From the NCBI RefSeq assembly GCF_002075795.1, contig NZ_CP020472.1:3889001-3953000 (forward strand): a DNA stretch of 64,000 bases. The letters are read 5' to 3'. This DNA comes from Shewanella japonica (GTDB lineage Bacteria > Pseudomonadota > Gammaproteobacteria > Enterobacterales > Shewanellaceae). The notes beneath the pieces were generated by a model. It did not search any database. It was not told the origin of the DNA and was given only the letters and a program-made list of their open reading frames with translations. Position numbers and translations under genes: made by a program. Positions 1 through 8,675 of the stretch are shown here, piece after piece; within the stretch, counting starts at the first letter, position 1; each line of letters begins with the position of its first letter.

Positions 1-1
1 A

Positions 2-583
2 TTCCCAGCGGCAATCTTACAACCGCCATTTTTCAATATGCAAGCTGATGATGCTGTTAACTACGGTGGTATTGGTGCAGTAATTGGTCACGAAATGGGT
101 CATGGCTTTGACGATCAAGGTGCTAAGTTTGATGGCGAAGGCAACATGCGTGATTGGTGGACAGAATCTGATTTAGAAGCCTTCACTGCGAAAGGGAAAG
201 CGTTAGTATCACAATACAACGGTTATCAAGTATTTGATGACTTACACGTGAACGGTGAACTCACCTTAGGCGAAAACATTGGGGATTTATCCGGTGTCAC
301 TATTGCCTATAAAGCTTACAAAATGTCGCTAGATGGCAAAGAAGCACCGGTCATTGACGGTCTAACAGGTGATGAGCGTTTCTTCATGGGCTTTACTCAA
401 ATTTGGCGAGTAAAAATGAAAGAAGAAGCATTACGTAACCGTGTTGCGACAGATCCTCATTCACCTGGTCATTTCCGTGCATTAGGTGCACTGTCAAACA
501 TGCCTGAGTTTTACAGCACTTATGACGTAAAAGAAGGCGATAAAATGTATATCGAACCTGCTAAACGCGTCAAAATTTGGTAA
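2..583 (+). CDS. M13 family zinc metallopeptidase, 3' end only
   Basis: This is the C-terminal part of a neprilysin-like M13 peptidase (PepO type); the gene starts before the window and the frame is open from base 2. The zinc-binding HEMGH motif is visible (bases 95-109), followed by GENIGDLSG, which carries the third zinc ligand Glu and the conserved Asp. The protein ends in a hydrophilic tail finishing with KIW, close to the usual CxVW end of this family but without the cysteine. M13 enzymes of gammaproteobacteria are usually periplasmic or lipid-anchored and cleave short peptides. Localisation cannot be judged because the N-terminus is missing. A strong terminator follows, so it is probably the last gene of its transcript. 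Confidence 0.93.
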   Translation, partial: FPAAILQPPFFNMQADDAVNYGGIGAVIGHEMGHGFDDQGAKFDGEGNMRDWWTESDLEAFTAKGKALVSQYNGYQVFDDLHVNGELTLGENIGDLSGVTIAYKAYKMSLDGKEAPVIDGLTGDERFFMGFTQIWRVKMKEEALRNRVATDPHSPGHFRALGALSNMPEFYSTYDVKEGDKMYIEPAKRVKIW

Positions 584-627
584 TGCTATAGAGCAATTGT
601 TATTCATAAAGGAATAGTAGAATATCT

Positions 628-660
628 AAAGGACATCTTATAGATGTCCTTTTCTTTTTC
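628..660 (+). terminator. Rho-independent terminator after the M13 peptidase gene
   Basis: A GGACATC/GATGTCC stem with a five-base loop is followed by a T-rich run. It lies 45 bases after the stop codon. Confidence 0.85.
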
Positions 661-869
661 TAGAAAATAGAAATTAGATCCCTACGAAAATCCTCCTTCA
701 CACTATTTACATTGACTTTGTAAAGAAGCGTAAACCATCCGAAACTCGGCAAAATATTCAGCATTGATTCAGCTTCAACCAGCTAAAGTAATCCCATATC
801 TCAAAAGGGTTAGATGATTAACTCCGTTTACTGAATGCACTCAATGTTATCGAGTCTGTGGTATTGCAA

Positions 870-1664
870 ATGAATAGAATTTTTCGAACTTTTTTTATCT
901 TTTTATTATTACTAACAACCCGTAATGCTATTGCTGTAACGGTTGATACTAGCGCAGAAAAACCAATTTATGATGTTAGTCATGCTCTAGTCAATGATTT
1001 AGACAGTCTATTTAATTTAGCCAGCACAGCAGGTGCAGCCCCAATACAATATACCGATAACCTAGACCAACTGTATGAACGCGCTCCGCTAGCACAAAAT
1101 GAACTTAGCCGTTTATTAAACGACATCAGCCAAACTTGCCATACACAAGTGATAATCCCTGAGATAAAAACCTATCAACGTGCGCAACAAAAGATTCAAC
1201 GTAAATTTGAGGGTGATGCGAGTTATATTACCGATATTGCCAGAGCCACACTGGTTGCAGATGATGTCAGCACCCTGATGCGCAGTTATCACGCCCTTAA
1301 CCAAAGCACTGAAGTTGTTCAGGTTAAAAACCGCTTTGCTGAGCCAAAAGCATCTGGTTACCGCGACGTAAACCTGCTGGTTAAACTGCCAGAGTCTGAA
1401 ATGATCGTAGAAGTGCAATTACACTTAGCTAAAATTGCAGACATCAAAAGTGGTCCAGAACATCAGGTATATCAGCAAATTCAACAAATTGAGGATATTG
1501 CTCAAGCCGAGCACCGCCCATTGAATGACTTCGAAATGATGCAAATTGTGCATTTACGTCAGTCATCTCACAAGCTTTACCACAAAGCATGGCTTAGCTA
1601 TAAACGCCAAAGTCTTGCTCAATTTGACCCAACTCATATAGGAGACCAACCCCAAGCGGCTTAA
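870..1664 (+). CDS. Exported RelA/SpoT-domain protein
   Basis: The protein starts with a clear Sec signal peptide (short basic start, hydrophobic FIFLLLLTT core, cleavage near AIA-VTVD) and then a single RelA/SpoT nucleotidyltransferase-like domain. Matching blocks are KFEGDASYITDIARATLVADD, then NRFAEPKASGYRDVNLLVKL, then IVEVQLHL, which together follow the (p)ppGpp synthetase core. No HD hydrolase, TGS or ACT domain is present. I chose the ATG at 870, at the start of the signal peptide; a GTG four codons earlier is possible and neither has a good ribosome binding site. An exported nucleotidyltransferase of this fold is odd because ATP and GTP are not normally available in the periplasm, so the substrate is unknown. 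It stands alone between terminators. Confidence 0.8.
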   Translation: MNRIFRTFFIFLLLLTTRNAIAVTVDTSAEKPIYDVSHALVNDLDSLFNLASTAGAAPIQYTDNLDQLYERAPLAQNELSRLLNDISQTCHTQVIIPEIKTYQRAQQKIQRKFEGDASYITDIARATLVADDVSTLMRSYHALNQSTEVVQVKNRFAEPKASGYRDVNLLVKLPESEMIVEVQLHLAKIADIKSGPEHQVYQQIQQIEDIAQAEHRPLNDFEMMQIVHLRQSSHKLYHKAWLSYKRQSLAQFDPTHIGDQPQAA

Positions 1665-1814
1665 GCCCACTATTTTCCAGTTTCAACGTTTGCCCCCTTC
1701 CTTTCGCACCTTACTTTAAGGTGCATTTTTTTGCATTTTTGCCAGTGAGATAATTGGTTAACAGCGTTAATCAAGCTATACTCCCGCCATTATTGCCGAT
1801 AACGGGAAAGACTG

Positions 1815-2219
1815 ATGAATGACGTCATCGAAATGCTTCAAGAGTTAAGTGAAACGGTTCCTGTGCCACTTGAATTACCGACTTTCGAGCAACTGGTTGA
1901 AGTGGAAGAACAGATATTAATTTCACTACCAAATGATTTAAAAGAATACCTGCTTTTTGGCAGTGATGTGATTTATGGCGCCATTGAAATGGTGACAGCA
2001 TCAGACCCTTACTCGCACACTTACTTACCAGAAGTCACGAGCTACGCATGGTCTGTAGGTATGCCAAGAGAATACATTGCTATCTGCCAGCAAGGGGATA
2101 ACTTTTACTGTATCGACCAAGAAGCCAATATTCGTTTTTTCAAAAACGGACGTATGGCAGACATCATGTGGGAATCGTTATGGGATTGGATTCAAGACAT
2201 CTGGCTTAAACGCAAATAG
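1815..2219 (+). CDS. SMI1/KNR4 (SUKH) family protein
   Basis: This 134-residue protein matches the SUKH (SMI1/KNR4) fold. It has an N-terminal helix rich in acids (FEQLVEVEEQILISLPNDLKEYLL), the LPNDLKEYL block typical of the family, and a C-terminal WESLWDWIQDIW helix. SUKH proteins are often immunity proteins for contact-dependent or polymorphic toxins, but many are orphan housekeeping versions. No toxin gene is next to it, and the downstream HTH gene follows after 66 bases on the same strand. A specific role is not supported. Confidence 0.8.
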   Translation: MNDVIEMLQELSETVPVPLELPTFEQLVEVEEQILISLPNDLKEYLLFGSDVIYGAIEMVTASDPYSHTYLPEVTSYAWSVGMPREYIAICQQGDNFYCIDQEANIRFFKNGRMADIMWESLWDWIQDIWLKRK

Positions 2220-2285
2220 AGACTTGTTGGTGAATACTTTTCCCTTGCAAATTAAGACTGCAAAACAGATTAAATAGGAAATACC

Positions 2286-2786
2286 ATGGCTAAATCAAAC
2301 GCCCTAAACGCAATTGAAATGAAGTGTTTACGCTTATCATTGGGCTTAAACGTAGAACAAATTGCTGAGCTAACTAAAACTACAGCAGATGCTGTCACTG
2401 CATGGGAAGCGGGTGAAGCCGATGCGCCTGAAGTTGCGCAAAAGAAGTTGCTTGAAATCGAAGATACGATTGAAATGCAGGTCCTTAATACCACTGACGG
2501 TATTGAAGCTTTATTTAAAACTGAGCCTAAACGCCGTTTAGCGTTTGTGGTCTACCCAACACAAGCGATTTATACTCAGTATAATCCTGAGTTTTTAAGC
2601 TCACTGCCTTTCACAGAGCTTTATAATACTGCCGCTTGGCGCATCAAAAAAGAGTGCCAAATTGTACTTGAAGTAGAAGTGAGCCTCGTACCGCTTGAGG
2701 TTGAAGCTTACAAAAGCTACCGCACTGACAGCGGCATGAGTGAGTCTCGTGAAAGTCGAGCTAAATGGGCTGCAACGCAACTTTAG
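2286..2786 (+). CDS. YdiL-like helix-turn-helix protein
   Basis: The N-terminal 60 residues form a Cro/C1-like HTH ([34 protein letters not shown]). The rest resembles the YdiL/DUF1870-type domain found in small gammaproteobacterial regulators. A purine-rich TAGGAA sequence stands just before the ATG. It sits 66 bases behind the SUKH gene and may be cotranscribed with it. It ends at a bidirectional terminator shared with the convergent GST gene. DNA-binding function is inferred from the fold only. Confidence 0.7.
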   Translation: MAKSNALNAIEMKCLRLSLGLNVEQIAELTKTTADAVTAWEAGEADAPEVAQKKLLEIEDTIEMQVLNTTDGIEALFKTEPKRRLAFVVYPTQAIYTQYNPEFLSSLPFTELYNTAAWRIKKECQIVLEVEVSLVPLEVEAYKSYRTDSGMSESRESRAKWAATQL

Positions 2787-2802
2787 TCAGTCTGTGGCAT
2801 GT

Positions 2803-2830
2803 AAAAAGGAAGCAATTGCTTCCTTTTTTG
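2803..2830 (+). terminator. Bidirectional terminator between the HTH gene and the GST gene
   Basis: An AAAAAGGAAGC/GCTTCCTTTTTT palindrome lies between two convergent genes and has T-runs in both directions. Confidence 0.85.
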
Positions 2831-2853
2831 TTGTCATTTATTCATGTTAATCG

Positions 2854-3513
2854 CTACTCTTCTTGCGCAGCTTTAGCAATCTGTTCTGACTTTTCTAAAG
2901 CGGATGTCATTGCAGGGCGCTGCTTCACTCTATCGCGATAAGCTGCAAGTTTTGGCGGAATCGTTTGCTCAAATACGGTTGCCCACAATAAAGTTTGCGT
3001 CAGTAAAATATCCGCAATAGTTAATTCATCCCCACAAACATAACCAGTCTCTGGCACCCATAATTCGGCAATGTTGGCGGCTTTATCAAATTCAAATTTG
3101 GCCACGGGGAGCATCGCATCTAATCGCTGCTCTTCTGGCAATGCAAAACGGTGTTTACCCATACTCCATAACGGCTGTTCTAACTCACAAATCACAAAGC
3201 TCACCCACCGATGGTGCAGTCCAGCTTGTTTACTGCCGGGTTCAGGTAAAAATTTACCCTTGCCATATTTTTCAGCAAGATATTGCAAAATCGCAGCGGA
3301 CTCAGTCATAACAAAGTCACCATCCGAAATAACCGGCATTTTGCCACTTGGATTAAGGCTTAAAAATGCTTCACTCCGATTATCACCTTTGGCAAAATTA
3401 AGGAATCTAAACTCCCATTCAACACCTAACTCTTCCAGTAACCATGATACTCTCAGCGCTCTACTTCGGGGCGTGCCATATAAGATGATGCCAGTGCTTA
3501 CTTCTACGTTCAT
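2854..3513 (-). CDS. Glutathione S-transferase family protein
   Basis: A 219-residue GST. The N-terminal thioredoxin-like domain runs from residue about 8 to 85. It starts at LYGTPRSRALRVSWLLEELG and contains the cis-proline block GKMPVI and the glutathione-binding ESAAI. An all-helical C-terminal domain follows, with the usual LTIADILLTQTL N-cap block. The likely catalytic position near the N-terminus is Ser or Thr rather than Tyr or Cys. GGAAG lies a few bases before the ATG. The substrate is not predictable; a cytoplasmic detoxification role is inferred from the family. Confidence 0.92.
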   Translation of the reverse strand: MNVEVSTGIILYGTPRSRALRVSWLLEELGVEWEFRFLNFAKGDNRSEAFLSLNPSGKMPVISDGDFVMTESAAILQYLAEKYGKGKFLPEPGSKQAGLHHRWVSFVICELEQPLWSMGKHRFALPEEQRLDAMLPVAKFEFDKAANIAELWVPETGYVCGDELTIADILLTQTLLWATVFEQTIPPKLAAYRDRVKQRPAMTSALEKSEQIAKAAQEE

Positions 3514-3619
3514 GTTTTATCTTCCTATGATGAGTTGTCGGTCCGCTTAACAAATGATTGAAAATCAGCTTTCATTAATAGTAAATAAAATAACAGTGCC
3601 AGATAGTCCACTTAAAGTA

Positions 3620-3655
3620 AAAGACGAGCCTGTGGCTCGTCTTACTATTTTCTAG
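3620..3655 (-). terminator. Terminator of a vanished minus-strand gene
   Basis: The stem AAGACGAGCC/GGCTCGTCTT, read on the minus strand, is followed by TTTTACTTT. No intact gene ends here. It lies just below the outer-membrane gene remnant at 3698-3865 and was probably its terminator. Confidence 0.7.
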
Positions 3656-3697
3656 TTTTAAGCTAGCATAAGATCATTAAGTTAAAACTGAAATGCG

Positions 3698-3865
3698 TTA
3701 AAACTGATACGTCACTTTACCGTACCATAAAGCCCCAATGGCCGAATGAGTCGCCTGTTCGTATCCCATGAAATCAGCTGCACTAAATAACGTTTGTAAT
3801 GACTTGTTCGACCTTAACCAAACTGAGCTAAACCACTCCCATGTTTGTTTGCAATTATAGTTAAA
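3698..3865 (-). pseudogene. Remnant of an outer-membrane beta-barrel gene (C-terminus only)
   Basis: About 55 codons are open on the minus strand, bounded upstream by a stop and with no start. The translated end reads ...LFSAADFMGYEQATHSAIGALWYGKVTYQF and then stops. The alternating pattern and the final phenylalanine are the standard C-terminal signature of outer-membrane barrels. Its own terminator follows. The rest of the 3514-4058 gap (the part upstream of this remnant, 3866-4058) shows no coding sequence. This is probably the tail left after deletion of a porin-like gene. The call rests on short evidence. Confidence 0.45.
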
Positions 3866-4058
3866 CTTTCCAGTAGACTATGCTTTATGATGCATTACTT
3901 CACAAGATACTAAACCCAATCGCGCCTCTCCATTTGTTGCGCAAGAGTTTCAAAATTATTTGTAAACATAATGTTACTTTTCCAGTTAAGGAAAATATGA
4001 CATAGTCGTAAGCTAATATTTATTAACGTTTTATTTCTATTAATTAAAAAGAAAAATC

Positions 4059-5327
4059 ATGCAAAAAAATAAAACCATAACCGATAGCCAATTTTCTACA
4101 TCGACATTATTGGCCAGTTTAGGCCCTGGAATATTAATGGCGGCAGCAGCAATCGGCGCGTCACACTTGGTTTCTTCTACTCGAGCTGGCGCAGAGTTTG
4201 GCTGGCAATTGGCATGGGTGGTTTTACTGGTTAATCTGCTTAAATACCCGTTTTTTGCTGCTGGCGCCCGCTATACCGCAGCGACAAACGAAAGCCTACT
4301 ACACGGCTATTTAAAACAAGGTCGTGGTTATTTATTGATGTTCACTTGCCTCAATACCATTGCAGCTATTGCCAGTACTGCAGGGGTGTGTATGTTAACC
4401 GCTGCCATGTTGACTCAATTTATTCCTTTACCCATCGATATCCTGGCATTTTTAGTTCTTATCAGTTCCCTTGCATTATTAATCCTTGGCCATTATCAAC
4501 TCCTCGATAAATTGACCAAAGTCATTATGCTAGCACTAACTTTAACGACCTTAGTGGCAGTTGCACTGGCGTGGCAACACTATCAAGGCCCGATAGTCAC
4601 AGAGCAAACGGTGAGCCCATGGCAATGGGCTTATGTGGGTTTTTTAGTGGCAATGATGGGTTGGATGCCTGCGCCAATTGAAGTCAGTGCGTGGAACTCC
4701 CTTTGGTTACTTGAAAAGAAAAAGACCCAAACTATTTCTAGTAAACAGGCTATATTTGACTTCAACTTAGGCTTTGTTGTCACTGCAATTTTAGCGATTA
4801 TTTTCCTCGCATTAGGTGCGTTAGTCATGCATGGAAGCGGCGAAGTATTTTCAAGTTCTGGTGCTAAATTTGCCAGTCAGTTAGTGGATTTATATAGCGA
4901 TGTCATGGGCGAAGAAACACGATATTTAATTGGTTTAGTCGCTTTTTTATGTATTTTCAGTACAACAGTGACCGTTATTGATGGTTATAGTCGCACCTTA
5001 GATATTGGTTGGCAGCTGTTAAATAACAAGCAGGATTGTACTAAAAGATTAACCAGAGTCATGTTATTGGTGTCCTCATTAGGGCTAGTATTGATTTGGT
5101 TCTTCAAAGGGGCACTATTGCCTTTACTTGAATTTGTCATGACATTGGCATTTCTAACCACAGTCATTTTTGCTTGGTTAAATTTAAGATTGATGACCAG
5201 TGAGACACTTCCCGAGCAACACAGGTACGGTACAAAAATGAAAATACTCGCTGGGTTAGGCTTAGTCTATCTCGTTGGGTTTTCGTGCCTATTTATATAT
5301 TGGAAACTCGCCATCCAGTCGTCGTGA
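4059..5327 (+). CDS. Nramp-family transporter with atypical metal-site motifs
   Basis: A 422-residue protein with about eleven hydrophobic segments and the Nramp layout. TM1 carries GPGILMAAAAIGASH, where classical MntH/Nramp proteins have the DPGN metal motif; here that position reads GASH. The TM6 region reads MMGWMPAPIEVSAW, keeping the methionine-proline pattern but lacking the usual MPHN. It therefore belongs to a divergent Nramp branch, and manganese or iron transport should not be assumed. It is monocistronic, with an AT-rich leader and a weak AAAAAGAAAA ribosome binding site before the ATG. Confidence 0.75.
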   Translation: MQKNKTITDSQFSTSTLLASLGPGILMAAAAIGASHLVSSTRAGAEFGWQLAWVVLLVNLLKYPFFAAGARYTAATNESLLHGYLKQGRGYLLMFTCLNTIAAIASTAGVCMLTAAMLTQFIPLPIDILAFLVLISSLALLILGHYQLLDKLTKVIMLALTLTTLVAVALAWQHYQGPIVTEQTVSPWQWAYVGFLVAMMGWMPAPIEVSAWNSLWLLEKKKTQTISSKQAIFDFNLGFVVTAILAIIFLALGALVMHGSGEVFSSSGAKFASQLVDLYSDVMGEETRYLIGLVAFLCIFSTTVTVIDGYSRTLDIGWQLLNNKQDCTKRLTRVMLLVSSLGLVLIWFFKGALLPLLEFVMTLAFLTTVIFAWLNLRLMTSETLPEQHRYGTKMKILAGLGLVYLVGFSCLFIYWKLAIQSS

Positions 5328-5425
5328 CCACAATAAATTTTTGTCTATAATGAATGATGTCAATCTCATTGCAGATAATCTGAACTATTTGGCCTTTTTC
5401 AGGTATAATCCGCGTCCGATTTTTA

Positions 5426-5458
5426 TTTAACGGCGAAATAACTAATTTTGCCGTTAAA
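5426..5458 (+). promoter_or_regulatory. Leader hairpin upstream of yehS
   Basis: TTTAACGGC pairs perfectly with GCCGTTAAA, and the stem continues through a G-T wobble and AAAT/ATTT around a five-base loop. A TATAAT box lies about 17 bases before it (5404-5409), so the hairpin would fall in the 5' leader of the downstream mRNA. No T-run follows, so it is not an ordinary terminator. Confidence 0.45.
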
Positions 5459-5487
5459 AAACTGCGCAGCCGCGCCCAGAGACTTAT

Positions 5488-5952
5488 ATGATTAACAACG
5501 ATATTATTCGCCGTCTACGTTTTGTATTTGATTATTCAAATGCAAAAATGATCAAAATTTTCGCTCAAGCCAATGTTGAAGTCAGCACAGATGAAATAAT
5601 TAGCTTATTAAAAAAAGAAGCGGAAGAAGGCTACAAAGCCTGTAATGACAAGGTTATGTGTCAGTTCTTAGACGGACTAATTATCGAAAAGCGTGGTTTA
5701 CGCCCGGGTAGTAAAGTCCCAGCACCAGTTAAAAACCTCACTAATAATTTAATTTTCAAAAAATTACGTATTGCACTAGAGCTTCGTGAAGATGATATTA
5801 TTGAAATTTGTGGTTTAGCGGACTTTGTCATTGGCAAGTCAGAATTAGGGGCGTTATTCCGTAACCCTGACCACAAGAACTATAAGACATGTGGCGATCA
5901 GATCCTGCGTAATTTCTTACATGGCTTATCAATTAAACACCGTGGCGTGTAA
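5488..5952 (+). CDS. yehS: YehS-family protein (two DUF1456 repeats)
   Basis: The 154-residue protein has two tandem DUF1456 units. The first starts NDIIRRLRFVFDYSNAKMIKIF and the second NLIFKKLRIALELREDDIIEIC, each ending in an FL-[DH]GL helix followed by K-x-RG. Length and repeat layout match E. coli YehS, whose function is unknown. It is monocistronic, with a TATAAT promoter box and a leader hairpin upstream and a terminator immediately after. Confidence 0.88.
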   Translation: MINNDIIRRLRFVFDYSNAKMIKIFAQANVEVSTDEIISLLKKEAEEGYKACNDKVMCQFLDGLIIEKRGLRPGSKVPAPVKNLTNNLIFKKLRIALELREDDIIEICGLADFVIGKSELGALFRNPDHKNYKTCGDQILRNFLHGLSIKHRGV

Positions 5953-5977
5953 TCAAATTAGATAAACATTTACCTTG

Positions 5978-6005
5978 AAAGCACAGCATTGGCTGTGCTT
6001 TTTTG
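5978..6005 (+). terminator. Terminator between yehS and the LRAT-like gene
   Basis: AAAGCACAGC/GCTGTGCTTTTTT hairpin between two convergent genes. Confidence 0.85.
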
Positions 6006-6012
6006 TGGCTTT

Positions 6013-6606
6013 TTACCTCTTGTTTAATGCCACTTCATCCCAATAAACAACTTGTTCAAATGCTTGAGCTAATAGCGTATTAAGTTGCTCAAAACTTCTC
6101 ACTTCTGTTTCTTCACCGCTAATACATGACCAAACAAATCGATGACAGTTATTTGTAAATAAATCATAGTCCCGATATTGATAGATGGCTTGCTCTGCTC
6201 GAGCCAATGCTTTTGGCGCGACAAGGGGTTGATGTAAATGGTTACCCGCTTGAAAAATACAACTACCGGTTCGTCCTTGTAAAAATCGCTTAGCCGATAT
6301 CACTCGAATCAAACCGCTTCCGTGCAATTCAACTAAATGGTCATCCCCCACCCAAATACCTGTATGCTCAATCACACCAAAGACGAAACAACATACAATA
6401 GCCCCAGGGGCGGCATCAACTTTGGCGTCACCTTTATGCCAAATACTAGGAGTTAACGGGCTCACTGACTTACCATTAGGCACTTTGGGCGCGCGCCCCA
6501 TACGACGTTCATGCTGAATTGTTTTTCGCTGCTGACGATCATCTGCCAGCATGATTGCACCAATAGCGGCAGTACCGAGCCAAATAAGAGGAAGCGCCAT
6601 TCTCAC
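6013..6606 (-). CDS. LRAT-like (NlpC/P60 superfamily) domain protein
   Basis: A 197-residue protein with a short hydrophobic N-terminal segment (LPLIWLGTAAIGAIML), probably a membrane anchor. The rest is a permuted papain-like LRAT domain. GAIVCCFVFGVIEHTGIWVGDDHLVELHG carries the HxGIWxGD histidine block, and TNNCHRFVWSC matches the NCEHF catalytic-cysteine block. LRAT-like proteins are acyltransferases or thiol hydrolases; the bacterial substrate is unknown. It converges with yehS and is divergent from maeA. Confidence 0.75.
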   Translation of the reverse strand: MRMALPLIWLGTAAIGAIMLADDRQQRKTIQHERRMGRAPKVPNGKSVSPLTPSIWHKGDAKVDAAPGAIVCCFVFGVIEHTGIWVGDDHLVELHGSGLIRVISAKRFLQGRTGSCIFQAGNHLHQPLVAPKALARAEQAIYQYRDYDLFTNNCHRFVWSCISGEETEVRSFEQLNTLLAQAFEQVVYWDEVALNKR

Positions 6607-6772
6607 CCCATAAAGTTACCATCATGTCTATACACAGCATGGCACTTAACGACCATAATGTCAGAATCAAAAATGTTACGACATTTTGCAATCTTAATAC
6701 TGCTGAATATGCCTATGCTTCATTTAACAAACACCAAGATGACTCTGACGTCACTATTTTGCTGAAAAAAAG

Positions 6773-6788
6773 TGTGAAATAGCTCACT
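6773..6788 (+). promoter_or_regulatory. Candidate CRP site upstream of maeA
   Basis: TGTGAAATAGCTCACT matches the CRP consensus half-sites TGTGA-N6-TCACA at all but the last base. It lies about 130 bases before the maeA start, in the 312-bp gap 6607-6918. That gap holds nothing else I can name. Confidence 0.55.
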
Positions 6789-6918
6789 TAACAGACCACA
6801 AAAAATCTTAGTTGTGTTAACCTTCATCGATAATTAAAAACGTCTATTTTTAGGCAGTCACAATTGGCTATTTATAGATAAAAATAACAGTCATTCGACA
6901 CTGACAATAAGGTTTCCA

Positions 6919-8607
6919 ATGGACGATAATAAACGCCCCCTCTATCTTCCTTTCGCAGGTCCAGCCATTCTTGAGTCTCCTTTGCTAAATAAAGGCACAG
7001 CCTTTAGTGAAGAAGAACGCATTTACTTTAACCTCGAAGGGCTTATTCCTTGGGTCATTGAAACCATTGAAGAACAAGCATCACGTGCTTACGAGCAATA
7101 TAAAAGTTTTAGTAATGATTTGGATAAGCACATTTATTTGCGCAACATCCAAGACACTAACGAAACCTTGTTCTACCGATTAGTTCGTAACCATATCAGT
7201 GAGATGATGCCTATCATCTACACCCCAACTGTGGGGCTCGCCTGTGAGCGTTTTTCAAAAAACTATCGTCGTAACCGTGGATTATTTATCTCATACGATA
7301 ACAAAGATCGTATTGATGACATTCTCAATAATTCGACTCGCCATAAAGTAAAAGTCATTGTGGTAACAGATGGTGAGCGAATTTTAGGCTTGGGTGACCA
7401 AGGCATTGGCGGCATGGGGATCCCTATCGGTAAGTTGTCGCTGTATACCAGCTGTGGCGGTATTAGTCCGGCTTATTGTCTCGCAATCACATTAGATGTG
7501 GGCACAGATAATCCTAATTTATTAGATGATCCTATGTACATGGGGTCGCGTCATCCTCGTATTGGTGGCGAAGAATACGCCGACTTTATTGAAGAATTTA
7601 TGCAGGCGGTGAATCGTCGCTGGCCTGATGCACTGATCCAATTTGAGGATTTTGCGCAGAAAAATGCAATGCCGTTACTTGAGCGTTATAAAGACAGATT
7701 CTGTACTTTTAATGATGACATTCAAGGCACCGCTGCAGTTACCGTAGGCTCACTTCTCGCAGCATGTAAGGCAGCTGGAACCCAATTATGTCAACAGCGT
7801 GTTGCCTTTTTAGGGGCTGGCAGCGCAGGTTGCGGTATTGCCGAAGCCATCGTGGCGCAAATGGTGGCAGAAGGTATTTCTGACGAGCAAGCCCGTTCAC
7901 AAGTGTTTATGGTCGACCGTTGGGGCTTGTTATTAGATAACATGCCTACTCTATTAGATTTCCAGAAAAAACTGGCTCAAAAAACGGTGAATGTTCAGCA
8001 ATGGGATGGGTTTAGCGATCATATTTCATTATTGGATGTGGTTAATAACGCTAAACCAACTGTCTTGATTGGGGTTTCTGGCGCACCAGGTTTGTTCACT
8101 GAAGAAATCATTCGAGCAATGCACAGCCATTGCGAACGCCCAATTGTGTTCCCATTATCTAATCCAACAAGTCGTGTTGAAGCAACACCGAAAGACGTTT
8201 TGCATTGGACATCCGGTCAAGCACTCGTTGCCACAGGCAGTCCGTTTGAGCCTGTTGTCATCGAAGGTGAAACCTATGAGATTGCTCAATGTAATAATAG
8301 CTTTATTTTCCCAGGCATTGGCTTGGGTGTATTAGCCAGCGGAGCAACCCGGGTTTCAGATGAAATGCTTATGGCATCAAGCCGTGCGCTTTCTGAATGC
8401 TCTCCTCTAGGTAAAAACGGCACAGGTTCATTACTCCCCGCCCTTGAAGACATTCAAGAAGTGAGTAAATACATTGCTTTTGCAGTTGCTAAAAAAGCCA
8501 TTGAACAAGAACTGGCATTACCTTGCCCTGATGAGCTATTAACGCAGAAAATTGATAGTAATTTCTGGGAGCCTGAGTACCGTCGCTACCGACGCACTTC
8601 TTTCTAG
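6919..8607 (+). CDS. maeA: NAD-dependent malic enzyme
   Basis: The 562-residue protein oxidatively decarboxylates malate to pyruvate with NAD+, at the junction between the TCA cycle and gluconeogenesis. It has the full malic-enzyme layout: [17 protein letters not shown] near residues 95-110, [25 protein letters not shown] (malate and divalent-metal binding), [16 protein letters not shown] and [13 protein letters not shown] Rossmann NAD site follows at [17 protein letters not shown]. The length matches SfcA/MaeA of E. coli (about 565). GGTTTCC precedes the ATG. A CRP-like site upstream suggests carbon-source control. It is monocistronic with a strong terminator. Confidence 0.97.
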   Translation: MDDNKRPLYLPFAGPAILESPLLNKGTAFSEEERIYFNLEGLIPWVIETIEEQASRAYEQYKSFSNDLDKHIYLRNIQDTNETLFYRLVRNHISEMMPIIYTPTVGLACERFSKNYRRNRGLFISYDNKDRIDDILNNSTRHKVKVIVVTDGERILGLGDQGIGGMGIPIGKLSLYTSCGGISPAYCLAITLDVGTDNPNLLDDPMYMGSRHPRIGGEEYADFIEEFMQAVNRRWPDALIQFEDFAQKNAMPLLERYKDRFCTFNDDIQGTAAVTVGSLLAACKAAGTQLCQQRVAFLGAGSAGCGIAEAIVAQMVAEGISDEQARSQVFMVDRWGLLLDNMPTLLDFQKKLAQKTVNVQQWDGFSDHISLLDVVNNAKPTVLIGVSGAPGLFTEEIIRAMHSHCERPIVFPLSNPTSRVEATPKDVLHWTSGQALVATGSPFEPVVIEGETYEIAQCNNSFIFPGIGLGVLASGATRVSDEMLMASSRALSECSPLGKNGTGSLLPALEDIQEVSKYIAFAVAKKAIEQELALPCPDELLTQKIDSNFWEPEYRRYRRTSF

Positions 8608-8624
8608 TGCTGCAAATCAGCCAC

Positions 8625-8657
8625 AAAAAAGCCTAGCTAAATTAGCTAGGCTTTTTT
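8625..8657 (+). terminator. Bidirectional terminator after maeA
   Basis: AAAAAAGCCTAGCTAA/TTAGCTAGGCTTTTTT perfect palindrome between convergent maeA and the Crp-type gene. Confidence 0.92.
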
Positions 8658-8675
8658 ATATCTTCAATGGTAAAT

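Noticed and set aside
3071-3550. A 159-codon frame antisense to the GST gene
   Set aside because: Low-quality protein-like sequence fully antisense to a well-supported enzyme gene.
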